A stretch of DNA of 64,000 nt. Origin: Dipylidium caninum (Eukaryota; Platyhelminthes; Cestoda; Cyclophyllidea; Dipylidiidae). Both the position numbers and the translations under genes were made by a program. The notes beneath the pieces are model-generated. The model ran no database searches. It was not told the DNA's origin and saw nothing but the letters and a program-made list of their open reading frames with translations. Every line of letters starts with the position of its first letter. Within the stretch, counting starts at the first letter, position 1. Location: the NCBI GenBank assembly GCA_017562135.1, contig QEYB01000895.1:1116001-1180000 (forward strand). Reading direction: 5' to 3'. Positions 35,715-48,248 of the stretch are shown in pieces.

Positions 35715-38700
35715 ATTTAGAAGATTCGGATTTGAGTAAAGATTTTACTCATATTGCTCATGCGTTTCAACCAAACCACCACAATAATTGTAGGTTTCTT
35801 CCGAGTTCATGAAGTTTAAGTTCATTTGTAGGCTCTCTCTGCAACTACCTACCCCTTACTCACTGTTTTTGTGTTTCAGCCTCATTTTTTTCGAATTCTT
35901 CTTCATCTTCTAACAATCAGTCGATTGATCAGTCACCTCAACAGCCCCTTCACCAAAATGGTACTCAAGGCGCACAATTTACTCTCGGTGTAAATCACTC
36001 TATAAAGTTGGAGCCAGGCGATCATGCTTTCAATTCACTTCATCTGCCTCTTGGTGCCTATCAAAGACAATGGGCCCAGGTCTGCTTTCCGGAGGTGTAA
36101 ATTTGCTTATTTATTGGTCAGCCCTTATCAAATGCAAAACACTTGTAGGGTCTTCATAGTAACACTTTACTGCTATTCTTTTTTGTATGTATTGCTATTT
36201 ATGTCGAAGTTGGTATTTTACTGAACTAGAGGGTGGTTCCGTTTTTTATATGCGTATTTGCTTTTAGATGGCCAACAGAGCCACTATTAACTTGGATGGC
36301 GAAATTCATGAACTCCCAGGCGATGGAAGTTAGTTTTATAACACTATCGCTAGTAGTTTAATCAATGTTCTCTACAGTGTTTTGTTTTTAATTGTTAGGC
36401 CCTAATAAGCTGTTTGAGTGCTCATTGTGCGGTAAAGTTTTCAATCGACGGGACAAAGTCAAACGTCATCTTAGCGAGCTTCATCATGGTTTGCCATTTT
36501 TCATTTGTCATTTAATCGCTTTTAAACTTTTCCTTCATGACACACTGGCCGATTTAGCTATTGCTTAGTTTGTGTATTGTTTGTAGTAGAAAAAACTATG
36601 TTAATACATGTATTTATGCAGTTTTTCGTAATGAATTTTCACTTAAGAGATATGTGATGAATGCCTGATATACTTCAATGTATAATTGAGCGACTATTTT
36701 CCGTGAACCTGATTGGTTATCCGTTGTTTAGTTGATGCTGTGACTTCGTTTCTTTGTTATTTGGATCCCCTGATTAGATGTAGCTCGCTTAATTATATAG
36801 GCATCAAACGACATCAGTGCGTCACCTGCTCCCGGTTATTTTCACGAAACGACAAGCTTGTTCGTCACATCATGACTGTTCATCAGGGTAAGCATCTAAT
36901 CTACTTTTTCACAAACAGTGGAAATTTCCTTGCATCTTTTTGTTGTTTTTGCCCCATTGCTCCCATAGGTCACCATTAATTACTTCGCTTTTTGGGTACG
37001 AATCCATAAAACCGATTTAGTTAAAGGGTAGTGATGCTGTTCTTGTGCATATTTTTCTCGTAGATAGAGCTTGATGTACTACTCGTTACGTAGTGAATCA
37101 CGTATTTCCTTAATCTGTTATTGAATTTTTATATATTATCAGCAACTTTTCAATACAGCTATTTTGAATTTGGTTGCTCGGTGTTTCTGGCCCCCTTGCA
37201 TCGTTTCCGATTCGTTTTGATTCTATTTCAGAACACTCATTTCAACTTCCATATTACATCCACTCTTGAAATTATTCTTATGGCCGTCTTTTTTCGACTA
37301 ATGTTCCTTATCATTCTCCCTTCTCCGAGTACGATTATCCGATTTAACCTTCATTATTTGTCTTTCAATACCCATCACACTCTTTTTTTGGAACGTAATT
37401 TATCAGGCAAGTTGATTTCCTTGGGCGGTGGTCGTGTTGCTATCCGAGTTGTATATCCGGGTCAAAAACTCTCGATGTCCGATCGAAAACTGCGGGCGAA
37501 GATCACCTCGGCGTTCAAATAGAGGCAGAGAAACTCGATGTTTCCAATCATAGCTCCAAATTCAATCAATTTGCAATATTTTAACACGCTCTCCTTTCAC
37601 GTACTTAAATCTCAACAACTCCCCCAATCTTGCAGATGCATACTCGCTCTTGCGAAACTAGTATTAAAGAAACGTTTTGAAAATACGTTGCAATTCATAA
37701 CTTACCTGTAGCTGATCTCGTCAGATTATTTGGAGATTGAAACGATAACCAGTAGATGTCCGCATCCCCATATGTCTTTTTGAAATAATAGCTCTCTATA
37801 CGTCTTCAATATCTCTTTTGATCGACACTTTATTCTTAAAAAATGCTTTAGGGATCAAAGCTTTTGGCTGCTTACATTGTCCAAGACGATTCAGTCGACG
37901 ATGGGAGTACCAGCGACACATGCAAACAACGCACCCAAGTAAGTTGGTTTATCCTTCTAATTGTTGATTTTTTTCGATTTCATTTCCTCCCATTTCTTAG
38001 AGAACATGCGTCGTGTGCCGTTGCTTACGCCTATTTGGAGCCCACAAGCATATTTTGCCGGCTTCACTTTCAGAGTCTCATTGGCTAGATTTGAGTGGTT
38101 GCTTCAGCAGGTGGCCTCGTTGATTATGAATCGGGGAAACGTAAAAACACTTGTTTTTTTTACTTTTGACAGTGGGATCGTGTTTTTTTACCGACGTCAG
38201 CCCTATACTCGTTTCCCATTGGTCTGTGGTCGCGGCTGTATGTGCTGAGTCATTGTCAATTAGCAGTCATTTCCTCTTTCTTCTGTTCTAATGTGCATTT
38301 TTGTTTTACTCCGACACAATTTTCAGTTTAGGCTCTCGAATGACGGAAAATCTGAGTTGTGACTATCATTTAATGTTCTTTATCGTGTGGAGAATATACG
38401 GTACACGTAGGTGTTGCCCTAGTTTGACCACACAAACGTGCCTTTTGGAAATACGTGTAAAGGGCAATGGTATTTGACAGTAGTTTTTTAGGTCTCCATT
38501 TGAAAGAAGGATAGATTGCGGTATGTTTCCTATCACCGACTAGAAATACATGTTCTTCGGTAGCTGTTTGCGCATTCTCGGTGTTTTTCTATTGTAGCCT
38601 GAAGCATTTTTCTTGATTTATAACTTTGTCATACTTTTCCTTGTTTTATAAACTCCACTTGTATTTCGGTTACAAATTTAGCCAAAACGTTATTTTGTAC

Positions 38701-39977
38701 ATAATTTTTTTAAGCAGTATGGATAGTTTGTGGAAGCTCTCTTGTGACTGAATGTTTTCGTATCTATTTGTCCTAACTGAATGTTTTCCACTCAATTTCG
38801 CGTTTAGTGATGATAGCAAAGTCTGACAAGATAAGTAATTACGTTGCCATTTACATGTTTTTGGGATCGATGTTAGGGATCATTGGTCTTTTAGCCATCG
38901 ATGGAATATGGGTCTTGAAGCAAGATTGCTAAGACCTGAACCAGCCACTTTTAACGTTCTTAAAAGCCTTGCAGAGTCGTTTGCCTCTATTTACTGCGTC
39001 GCCACCTCAAGCGAAGTCCACAAACCAACAGCAGTCCTCGTCTCAGCAGGTTTCTCCAGCTACAGCAGTGACCAACACACCGGTCTCATCATCGACAGCA
39101 TCGGGACAAGTTAGTGTGACTTCTCCATCTGCCGTCGCCACCACCCCAGCTTCTACATCGGCCGCAGTCACAACCTCGAGCTCTAACCGTGGCATGTTCC
39201 CCATCTTCCCGGTCTTCACGAGTATATCGTTACCACTTTTAAGTAAATTTTCTCTTATTCTCAGTTGATCGAGCTTTTCCTTAAAGATCCAGGTACGACG
39301 TCGTGGGCCTCCAACACCGCTGCGACTGCTAATTCCACGGGTGCAGTCAATTCGACCAAGTCGGTGGTCCCTGAGCCCCCCTCTGTCAACGCCGTCGTCA
39401 CATCAGCGGAGTCATCTACAGCGCCTTCTACCGCTTCTCCAGCCACCTCCAGTTCTCATGGCATCTTCCCTATCTTTCCTGTTTTCAGCCAAACTCGTAA
39501 GTTTCTTACGAAATAAGTTTTGTATCCTAATCTAGGTTTCTTTTCTTTCGAACGACTATCAAACGGGCTCACTTACGCCTTTAGGTGTTGAATGGGGTAA
39601 AGCAATGGAAATATCATTTTTTGTCCGCCCTTTTACTTCTGGTATAGTTCACTTGACTTATATTCATTAAGTGCCTCTGACCGCTTTTTATCAATAGAAA
39701 CGTCGTCTTCGACCTCGTGCCCTCCAGCAATCGCTCCATTCGCAGCCTCAAACAACACTGTATTCCCCTCTTCCGCACCAACTTTCACTCCAGGCAAGTT
39801 TCGCTACTTCTACCTATTGAAATAAGTAGAATTTTTTGTTTTTCCTCTATGGTGATTACCCCTGTAGCGACCACGCCTTACCACAGCGGCTACACCACGA
39901 TGGCTACTTCAGCAACCAATGCACCGACCCAATCAACCTGCAACGAGTCGACATCTCTCACAAGAATGCTTTTGTAG
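35715..39977 (+). CDS. C2H2 zinc-finger transcription factor (5' end missing)
   Basis: Exons with matching phases: 35715-35789, 35880-36079, 36268-36328, 36399-36488, 36801-36887, 37852-37938, 38001-38110, 38975-39221, 39287-39496, 39698-39793, 39868-39977 (TAG). The N-terminal part is Asp/Ser/Gln-rich (LEDSDLSKDF, NNQSIDQSPQQPLHQ). Three C2H2 fingers follow, one per exon: CSLCGKVFNRRDKVKRHLSE, CVTCSRLFSRNDKLVRHIMT and CLHCPRRFSRRWEYQRHMQT, each completed by a second His and separated by short linkers such as HHGIKRHQ. The C-terminal half is Ser/Thr/Ala-rich and likely disordered. Its two neighbouring exons end in related motifs GMFPIFPVF and GIFPIFPVF. The intron 39794-39867 uses a GC donor (CAG/GCAAGT). 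The protein is probably nuclear and DNA-binding; I do not recognise the subfamily. Exon 38001-38110 has no family signature and is accepted only because its phases link the fingers to the tail. Confidence 0.75.
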
Positions 39978-41828
39978 AGTACGCCTTTCCTTCCGATTTT
40001 GTAAATTAAATTGTGTATTGTTCGTAGTTCTTCTGCACCTTTTTAAACATCGGCGTATCTATTGTGTACGTAATTGTTGTCCCCGTGTGCATTTGAGGCT
40101 AACATGCATTTTCTGGCTCCTGTTTTTCTGTATATAGCCATCTGCCATTAAAATCGTGTTGGGTTAGTGTCTCCCTTTTTTCCTCCCTGTCTTTATTTGT
40201 CGGAATAGGTTTTTTACTTACATGAATAGAATTCTTAGGAGACAGTGAGTTTGGACTTGACAAAAACTTTTATACGCTTCAACTATACCATTTGGATTGG
40301 ATTTGTCGTTTTATACTCCAGCATTAGATAAGTTAGATTGGCTGATGGGGCTCACCTTCACAAGGGACAAATTTTTGGGGTAGCGTGTGGGATCTTAACA
40401 AGGACTTAAGATTGTAGACACCTTGATGTTAACTTGATCTCCCACCAATGCCTCAGTTGGAGTCACACTATTTCCCTACTTGAACATTTCCATCTAATAG
40501 GTCTACTTTCATTGGTGACTTCCAGCCTCTGCCGTAGCTGGTCGTGGCTGGTTTTCCCCTAACTTATTCGCTATGTGGTCCATATGTTTTTTAGAGAAAT
40601 ATGAACCATTTTTTCGTTACTCGAATGTTAAACTCGGAAGACTAAAGGCTCGTAAACTAGTCGGTTGCGGTTGACTCATTCAGATAGTGGGTGTCTATTT
40701 ATGATACTTTCGTTCAACCGAGCAATGTTGTCCCTTTCATAGCCTTAGCATTTTGAGGAAAGCTAACGGTCTTGTATTTGGCCATGACGGCTTTGACCAC
40801 CTTGCTATTCCGTCTTTGAGAAAATTTGCTTCCCAAGACGCGGTTCTTTTACTTCCTAGGGTTGAAGCAAATTTTGGATCGATTTGACAAAAGAAGTCTC
40901 CAGTTTAGGAACTGGAATTGGGACCTCTCCGAGGGAGCATTCATCGTCTGCTATACTGTTATCACCATGCAAAGACTTTTTTAATGTCGTTTTGATTAAG
41001 TGTTGGTTTGAAACGAACTTCAAGCGCAATTTATTGATGCCTTGGTGGGCAAATCAGATCCTCATATTTAAGTCAAATGAACTTTTCGTGACAGTAATAA
41101 AAGATTGAGTATTTCGATGGCCTTGTGAGATTTAATAATATTGACGTGTGATAACTGATTGGGTCTTGTTAACTGCATGAAGTCATGAAGGAGGCGGAGT
41201 CTCAGGCCATTTGTGGCGTCTTGCTAAATTTATATGATAACGTCAAGTTCCAGCTTCGACTCAGCGTTGAATCAGATGTTATTTAATTTAAAGACAACTA
41301 AAGGGATGTGTGCGGCACTTTTACCTTTGAGTGTCGGCAACAGCAAGTCGGAATTGGCGTATCCAGCGACGGTTCCCATTAGAAATGTGGGGTTGGTAGC
41401 TAAGTGATTGCGGATTTTGTCGGCACGTGGGCTTCTCACTTCCTTTTGTTTTGTTAACTTTTTCCAGGTACCTAACAAATATTCTCTTATTGTTTGGACG
41501 TGTATCTTTCATTCAGTAAACAAATTATATCGTATAGTTGTGTCGTTTTGTCTGTATTCCGATATAAACTGGAAGGACAAGACGTGTTCTTCAAACATAT
41601 TTCCGGAAAGGCAAAGACTCACCGCAAGTAAAAAAAAGTTGTGTCAAAGATTGGAGTGAAGCCTTTAAAGAAAGACAGCCTCAAAATCCATTTGCCAGAT
41701 TTAGTTTTGTGATTTTTCAATGATGATCAAGGCCACCATTGTCGATTCAGATCGTGGGAGCACAACACGCAATGGTACAGCAAAGCCCGAATGCGAATTA
41801 CACACATGAGGTAAAAGTAAAATTAGAA
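39978..41828. other. intergenic region
   Basis: No gene is supported. Open frames are short and unrelated to known families. The 3' UTR of the zinc-finger gene should start here. The stretch just before 41829 may contain the unrecognisable 5' part of the mariner copy; I found no terminal inverted repeat or TA target duplication. Confidence 0.5.
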
Positions 41829-42495
41829 GAAGCTTGGCTATGTCAGCAAACTCGATCTTTGGAACCTCCATCAGCTTAAGGAAATTCTTTTGGTGCAGTG
41901 TGTTAGCAGCACCTGCGCTTCGTTTCATCTGAAGGCCGACGTATTTGATCCATTTCTAAAAAGACTCATTGCTGGCGACGAAATGTGGTTAGTTTAGAAC
42001 AAGGTTAATCGGAAGAGGTCATGGGTGATGCAAGATGAACCAGGCCAGACGACAGTAACAGCAGAGATTCGCCAAAAAAGACTGTGCTGTCAGTCTGGTG
42101 GGATTCTACACCTTGAACTTCTTCCAAACAGCCAAGCGATTAATTCAAATGTGTACCTTCAACAATTCACCAAACTGGGCGATGCAATCAATTCGAGCGA
42201 GGCGGGTAGAAGTGGAAAATGCTCGGGGGTTGTTGTCCACCATGACAACGCGAAGTCCCCCACCTCTTTGGCCGCTTGCACAAATTAGGGAATTTGGATC
42301 GGGATGTGCTGGCAAATGCGCCATGTAGCCCTGAGACTGTGCGTCTTTAGATCGCCGTTTATTTCGTCGTTGCATGCGGAAAACTCCTCAAATTGTGGAC
42401 TTTTCAATGACGCTAATGATGCCAAATCACACTTTATTCAGTCTTTCGTTAGTAAAGACAGCAACTCTTGTGAACGGAGAATTGTGACTGACTGA
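41829..42495 (+). mobile_element. degenerate mariner (Tc1/mariner) transposase relic
   Basis: One frame reads KLGYVSKLDLWNLHQLKEI, FDPFLKRLIAGDEMW, an in-frame TAG, then NKVNRKRSWVMQDEPGQTT, HLELLPNSQAINSNVYLQQF and GVVVHHDNAKSPTSL. After a frame change it continues with NDANDAKSHFIQSF. These are hallmark blocks of mariner transposases. The first two catalytic Asp residues (in GDE and HHDN) are visible. The third (normally in YSPDLAPSDYH, DD34D) is lost, because the sequence after HTSL is scrambled. With one stop codon, at least one frameshift, no recognisable N-terminal helix-turn-helix and no inverted repeats, the copy is dead. It lies between two plus-strand genes and carries no cargo. Confidence 0.9.
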
Positions 42496-44638
42496 ACGGT
42501 AGCGGGACATCAACATGAAACTAAGTACCTAGTTGAACAAAGCTATAGTTTTAAGCATAAACTCTGGTTCGTCATTCTTATTTGAAATCCGTAACCGTAT
42601 TTAGTATCCCCTACTTCTCTAATTAAATAGGGAAATCATTCTTTAAGGAAAAGATGATGTGGAAGCGCGCAAATTGCAGATTTCCCCTTAGAATGTCACT
42701 TATACCTTCTTATTATCATTTGTTTAATTATTATCGCCTCACTGGGATAAAGCCTCTTGTCCACGTTTCTGAACTCTTCTGACCAGTCTAGTTCTTTTTA
42801 CACAAACCCGCCTCCACCATCGGGAGCAAACCCCTCTGGAGTCAATTTTGCCATTTCTCCTGGCGCCGTGGAGAACAGTGTAGTTTCGAGTCACAATACT
42901 TTCCTTCCTTCTAGCAAACCAAGCTAGGTATTTTCCCCTATTCCCCATTCATCGGTTTGAAAGCAGATCGGATACGTCTTGTAAATTAATGAGGGGAATA
43001 ATAACCGCGCCCCAGTCGAATGCTCCGTACCGCATTTCGGTTATTATACGTGGAATGTCAAATTATCCCGCTCTCCAAACCCGCGCCCACTGTGCACAGG
43101 CAGTGAAACTGTCATCTTCACGCTTCCGTGCATTTCACACATCCTCGCCTCTTCCCATCGGTTGGATAGGCCGAGTGGGTCACATTGCGGACTTTTACAG
43201 GGTCTGTCTGCTCTGTGTATTTCATGCGCAACTACGCCGAACCGATGCACAACACCACTCAACAGACGTCTTCGGTGTTATGAGTGTTAAACGCGAGTGC
43301 TTTTCTGTGTTTCCGCGAGGCGATCAAGTGGAGTTGGCCCGTTTACACCCAAGGAGACGTCGGAATGTCTCGGGAGTAGTTTGCCGATTTTAAAGCACCT
43401 TCAGAACGTGGATTCCATGCGCACCGTCATCTACTCGCGAGTTCAGGGGTCGAAGAATAATTTGACAGTGGGTTTGTGATCCTAAGGTTCATCAATGAGT
43501 TTTCACTAAATTGTTTTCCCTCATTTCAGTAAAATAAAGAGGAGTTCCATTTATTATTCCCCTTTCCCTTTGCGTAGTTCTTCTGCTTTTCTTCATTTGC
43601 ATCTAACAGATTGTTTGCGAATTACAACTGTCTTCTAACGGAATTGCATTATAATGACTCGAAAAAAATGCCATATGTGGTTGTCCACATTTGCCTAACC
43701 TTAAATAAAAGGCAAGCAGTGTTGGGCCACACCTCATTCCCTTCCTCTGGCCCGTTGGTTATTCTTCACCCCCGTTAAAAGCAAAGCCAAACAAACACCT
43801 TCTGAATTACTTATGCGGCGAAGATACTTCGAAGTTAATTGGGAATTTATTTAGTAATGCGTTGGTGTAAGTCTCAAGTGGTGAATACGCGTGCTATTTT
43901 AGATAAAACGGAGGGCTTTGAATGAATATGAGTTTCTTTTCGAACGATTACAAGTATGGTAATTGAGAAAGGAGTCAAAGTGCATATTTTTCTCAAATGT
44001 TTCCTTGCAGCCTTGTTAAATCTACGACGACCTCTACTTGTTCCAGAATGAAATGACAACGCTAGGATCGCCAAGGGAAATCGCCCGTTTGATACGTGTG
44101 AGATTGACTCTGTTCAGTGTGGTGGAAAGTTTACTTGCTCCCAAGACCCGAGGAGCTAAGTACTCTATACCTATCATACAAATGAAGGTCGGTATCAATC
44201 GCGATTTGGATATCAGTTCTATGCTTTCTAAATGCTACCTTATGAGATAGAAATTCTATTTTACTCTTCGGTTTATGCATATGAACACACTAAGCATTAT
44301 TTTGCCATTTCGTAGTGTCCCATAGATTATGGTTTGTAAAAGTTCTTCCTAGGAGATATTAGAAAAGTGTGACGCCCCTCACACAAATACCTTTGGTTAA
44401 CGCCAGATGACGAATGTCGCTTTTACAAGCGAAATCATCAAAGCAGAAGCGCACATGCACAGTTGACCGACCAATCATCTTTCGATCTGACTGCGATCGA
44501 TGCACAACGTAGCCCCGTGATTGGCTCTCCAATAGGCGGATTTATTAAAAGTGTGAACTCTTGGTAATCATACCCCTTCAAAGTGTGAAACGATACCATT
44601 GTAGCAGAGAATACACTTTACCTCCTGAGATCTCAGAT
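42496..44638. other. intergenic region
   Basis: No gene is supported. A GC-richer patch (about 42990-43400) has open frames on both strands without family motifs. The 5' UTR and promoter of the membrane-protein gene at 44639 are expected at the right end. Confidence 0.5.
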
Positions 44639-46524
44639 ATGGATCAAGAATCGAAACCGTCTGCTGGAATTGTTATTTTTATGACTATCGTAGTTGTAGC
44701 TCATGTGGCCTGTTGGATTGCATCGTTGGTAAAGGCTATAATGTAAGTAAAACGTCTAAATGGCTCATTTTCAAACAATACCATTTTCATACACTGCCTG
44801 TTTCATGGTGCCCTCTTCGAAGTTCTGCAGCGCCAAAATTCTGGCAAATTTTTAGACTATGAATTAAGGTAGTATTTCGACATTTATGATTTAGCATAAA
44901 TGGTCAAATTATTGAATTTTTCAGAGTATCTCACTGTAAAAGCCGTAGATAGAGATGTGTCAAAATAATGACGCCTAAGTGTTGAGATCCAAACACTTGT
45001 TCATTTTAATCAGGTACTTCCCAGACATTCGAGAAAATTGGACAGTCTAAAAGGTTTTCGTAATTGCTTCCGGTTTATAGGTTGTGTATTTCCCCCTTGT
45101 TTGTCGAAAGTTGTTTTTGATCCTTTCGATGTTTCCTTTAAAACTAATGACTTTAAAGATCCCATTCGTACGCATGGATACTGAAAATTAGTGTAAGCCA
45201 GGACGTTGTAACTCATTTTTTGCACTATATTGCGGGGTTCTGTTAAAACACGTCAAAGCGCTACTTTGGCATACCGCAGCCATCATTGGAACCCCCGCAC
45301 TGATGTGGCATCACTCTGTTTCACAACTTAGTCAACTGATGTCCTCTTACCGCCTGTTTGCGAACCCGTACTGTCGGAGAGTGTCGTCTCCTTACCTCCA
45401 CCTCCTTCCGTCCGCCATGTGTGATCATCCTCAGACAGTGTGTAAATCCCCCAACCACATCTTAAATCCATTGTCCGCATTTGATCGGCTTCTCCAATGT
45501 CTCGCGGGTTGAGGGGCCATTAAAATGTGTCAATTTCGTTTTCTCCAGTATGCATTAAGGTTTATCAGAACGAAAACGTGTTCCTTGTTAGATGAGCTCA
45601 ATAATTTCGGAGGTTGGACGCGTCCTCCTCTGCACATTATAAAATCTGCGGGAGTTGTTGGACCGACCGCATTCGTCGCGGTATATTTCAGTGGCTAAGG
45701 TTGGGAATCGAAAAACTTGCTATTGTTTTGTGCTCAAAATGAAGGGGTGCAGAGGATGATGGTGACATTAGAGTTGTTGCGCAAAAACCAGTCCTTCGTG
45801 TAGAACGGTGCGTTGGTTGTTGTTGTGTTTAACTTCTGCTCACCCGCCCGCAGTGAGTCGTTCTCCTTGCTGTCTTGCTGCTTCCATTTTTCTCGACAGT
45901 TAAACTATTTACAAATTTATATCGTGAATTACTTAACTTTATTTAGTTAGTTTACCATATGAGTCAGATGAAACGTCCAAGTCTGCAATATAAAGGTGTC
46001 ATCTTGATAAAAACATGACTTTCGAAAGGTTATTTAGATCACCTCTTTGTTGAGTACTCTGAGTTTGGTAATGATGAGTTTCGGGTACACGACTAAGGGG
46101 AAGTAATTCGTGTTTTAGAGATAGAAAATCCATTCGACGCAAGATGAAATTACGGGAAGAAGGATCTTTGCTGGGAGAAACCCGTCTGAAGGAGGTGGCG
46201 GATGACGGGGAGCAGAAGTTGTTGAAATCGACGGAGGAAGAGAACCGTTATTCCAACTTCGCCATTACTATGCAACAGGCAGATGGTAATCAAAATATGC
46301 AGCCATCGCCTACTAGGAAGAGTTCAAGCGGTGAACATCACTTTCCAAAATATCCAAAGCGACTCCTTTCCACCGGAGGAGCGAAGCGAATCAGTCCCGA
46401 AGAGCTGGCCATTATGCTAGATAGCTACGCTGTTCAACCGCCAAAAGCAAATCAGTCTGAACCAGCACTACGGTCAATGACTAAAGAAAATGACGCAAAT
46501 GATTCCGTATCTGTGAATATTTGA
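44639..46524 (+). CDS. small single-pass membrane protein, unknown function
   Basis: Exon 1, 44639-44742 (MDQESKPSA...), and exon 2, 46119-46524, join in phase 2 across a 1376-bp intron, giving 169 aa with a TGA stop. Residues about 10-33 form one strongly hydrophobic helix (IVIFMTIVVVAHVACWIASL) followed by a basic patch (KAIIDRKSIRRKMKLRE), which by the positive-inside rule puts the C terminus in the cytosol. The remainder is hydrophilic, rich in Glu, Lys, Ser and Pro, with KRISPEELAIMLDSY near residue 130. No enzymatic motif or signal-peptide cleavage site is apparent. The donor AT/GTAAGT and the acceptor TTTTAG are both good. I do not recognise the family; it could be a lineage-specific tegument or ER protein, but nothing in the sequence decides this. 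An in-frame extension upstream to 44561 exists, but the ATG at 44639 fits best. Confidence 0.6.
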
Positions 46525-48248
46525 ATGCGGAGACTCTTAGACTGACCTCATCCGCACACTGCTACCGCCATTGACGTCTCTCGTGCAGTCTTTCTCCATT
46601 CGAAGTTGGTCACAGTGTGCAGCATTCCCAACTAATAAAAATGTGTAGGGAACTAGCGGTACCGCCCTTTTTCATGTGATTCGAGGTTAGCTTGCGGAAG
46701 TGGACGAGACGCGTTGCCAGTTCAGTTGAAACGGCACTCCCCTCCCTCCTTCCTGTTTTGTTCACCTTCACTGGCACTTGTCGTTTGCTCCAAGCGCATT
46801 ACCTCCCCAGAGCTCCCCTTGAGACTGCTTAATGGCGCCCTCCAATTCCCCGTAGTGCTCCATTCTTAGGACTTTATGCGCGTCTTATGTGGGACCGCAA
46901 TCCCGTATACTAATAATAATTATAATAATGGTATTTATGGACTAAAATGAGTTCCGTAAGCCTTGCGCCAAACTTCGTCCGCATAACCGGCTTGCGGCAT
47001 TTCCACGCACAATAACAAGAAAATTCTGAGGTTAACATTGCAACGCCAAGGTAGTTGTCCGTGGAGGCTCTTTACACTTGATGACCTTTTATGTCGTGAT
47101 TAGGGGAAGTATTGTTAAATCACTACTCCCCATAGGCTACTGAAGTATAAACCTTTTCCGCCTTACCGAGAAATAGTTGTTGAACGCTTAAAGGGAGAGA
47201 GGACAAGCTGACCGGGATGCCAAGCAGTCAGGATTGGGTGCCGCAGTCGAGGGCCCCGAGCCGTCGTCCTCCTCGGTGCCCCCAAAGTGGCTATCAGGCG
47301 CTGTGGCGTCGCGCAGGGAACAGAAATAACAGAGGCCACAGGCAGTGTCAAGGGGCTACATCGCACCGCGTGATCAAACAGAGGCGGGGGTCGGTGGCCA
47401 CTCCCCCACTTTGACGCAAGGAGCGGCGTGTTTCGTCGCTGCCAGCACACAACCCGCTTTCATTCGACCCACCGACTGAACTTGCCTCAAAACTGTCATA
47501 TTAAGCTACTGATTCGGCAGTTGAATGCAATTTTAGATGGTTTGAAGCCTTCTCCTGCATTTATATGCCTCAAACTTGTCACCTCCCTCCAGTTACGACA
47601 CAGCTGTATCGGAAATTACCTCCTGAACTAAGTAAGAAAAAAAGTTATCATTTGTTTTCCCATTGTGACTTATCACAGTGCAGTAATTAGGAGAGAATGC
47701 GTCCGTAATGATACCCACTGGTAAATGTAAACGCCCTTGATTTTTTACACGAAATGACCCACTACTCCGCCCCCACCAGCCGGGTCTTTCGGCTGTCTTG
47801 CGCGAAAACAATGCCGTTTTAAAGAAGGAGCGCGCTGACCAACGGAAAAGGATGTTCACAACAAACTGGCTATCTGTGAGGTCCCGATGGCATCAGTAAG
47901 ACCGCAAGACTCCGTCTACAATGATGTGTCGGCCGTAATAACAAGGGCCTTTACGCATTTCACCTATCCGCACTCCCCTGGGAAAAACGCGTTGTCTTAC
48001 CCGAATAGTACGGTTTGGTCCGAAGTGAGGTGAGGCGAGGTGAGGCTCTTGCGCCTGGCGCTACATTTTCGCTAATTTCTACAATGTTCACAATGTTTCA
48101 GTTGGTAAATTCGGAGGGAAAAAGTTGAGTGAAGTTAATTCGATTACTTTTATTAGCTCGAAGTTCCTGTGATTCACAGGTTAGCAGAAAGAGTTGTCAA
48201 TGTCATCATAATTTGTGAGTGCAATCAAGGAATCGAATGGAGTGGATC
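46525..48248. other. intergenic region with a possible terminal exon
   Basis: No certain gene. On the minus strand about 47370-47190 there is a possible last exon after a GTAG acceptor, encoding DATAPDSHFGGTEEDDGSGP and ending in a stop. It could be the C terminus of the plectin-repeat gene to the right, but phase and donor are not proven. The segment also has overlapping open frames on the plus strand because of its high GC content. Elsewhere I see only an AT-rich trinucleotide patch (TAATAATAATTATAATAATGG) near 46910-46930. Confidence 0.35.

Noticed and set aside
37409..37522. Possible terminal exon of the zinc-finger gene (GKLISLGGGRVAIRVVYPGQ) after a TATCAG acceptor
   Set aside because: It is phase-compatible with exon 36801-36887, but the better continuation is the third finger exon at 37852, which keeps the one-finger-per-exon pattern. 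At most it is an alternative 3' end.
38001..38110. Reading this exon in another frame gives TCVVCRCLRLF, like the start of another zinc finger
   Set aside because: That frame is not compatible with the phase of the preceding finger exon and lacks the properly spaced His pair.
42989..43393. 134-codon plus-strand frame
   Set aside because: Mirrored by a minus-strand frame, Arg/His-rich, no recognisable domain.
47217..47414. Plus-strand Arg-rich frame
   Set aside because: GC-rich stretch open in several frames; the minus-strand reading is slightly better but also unproven.
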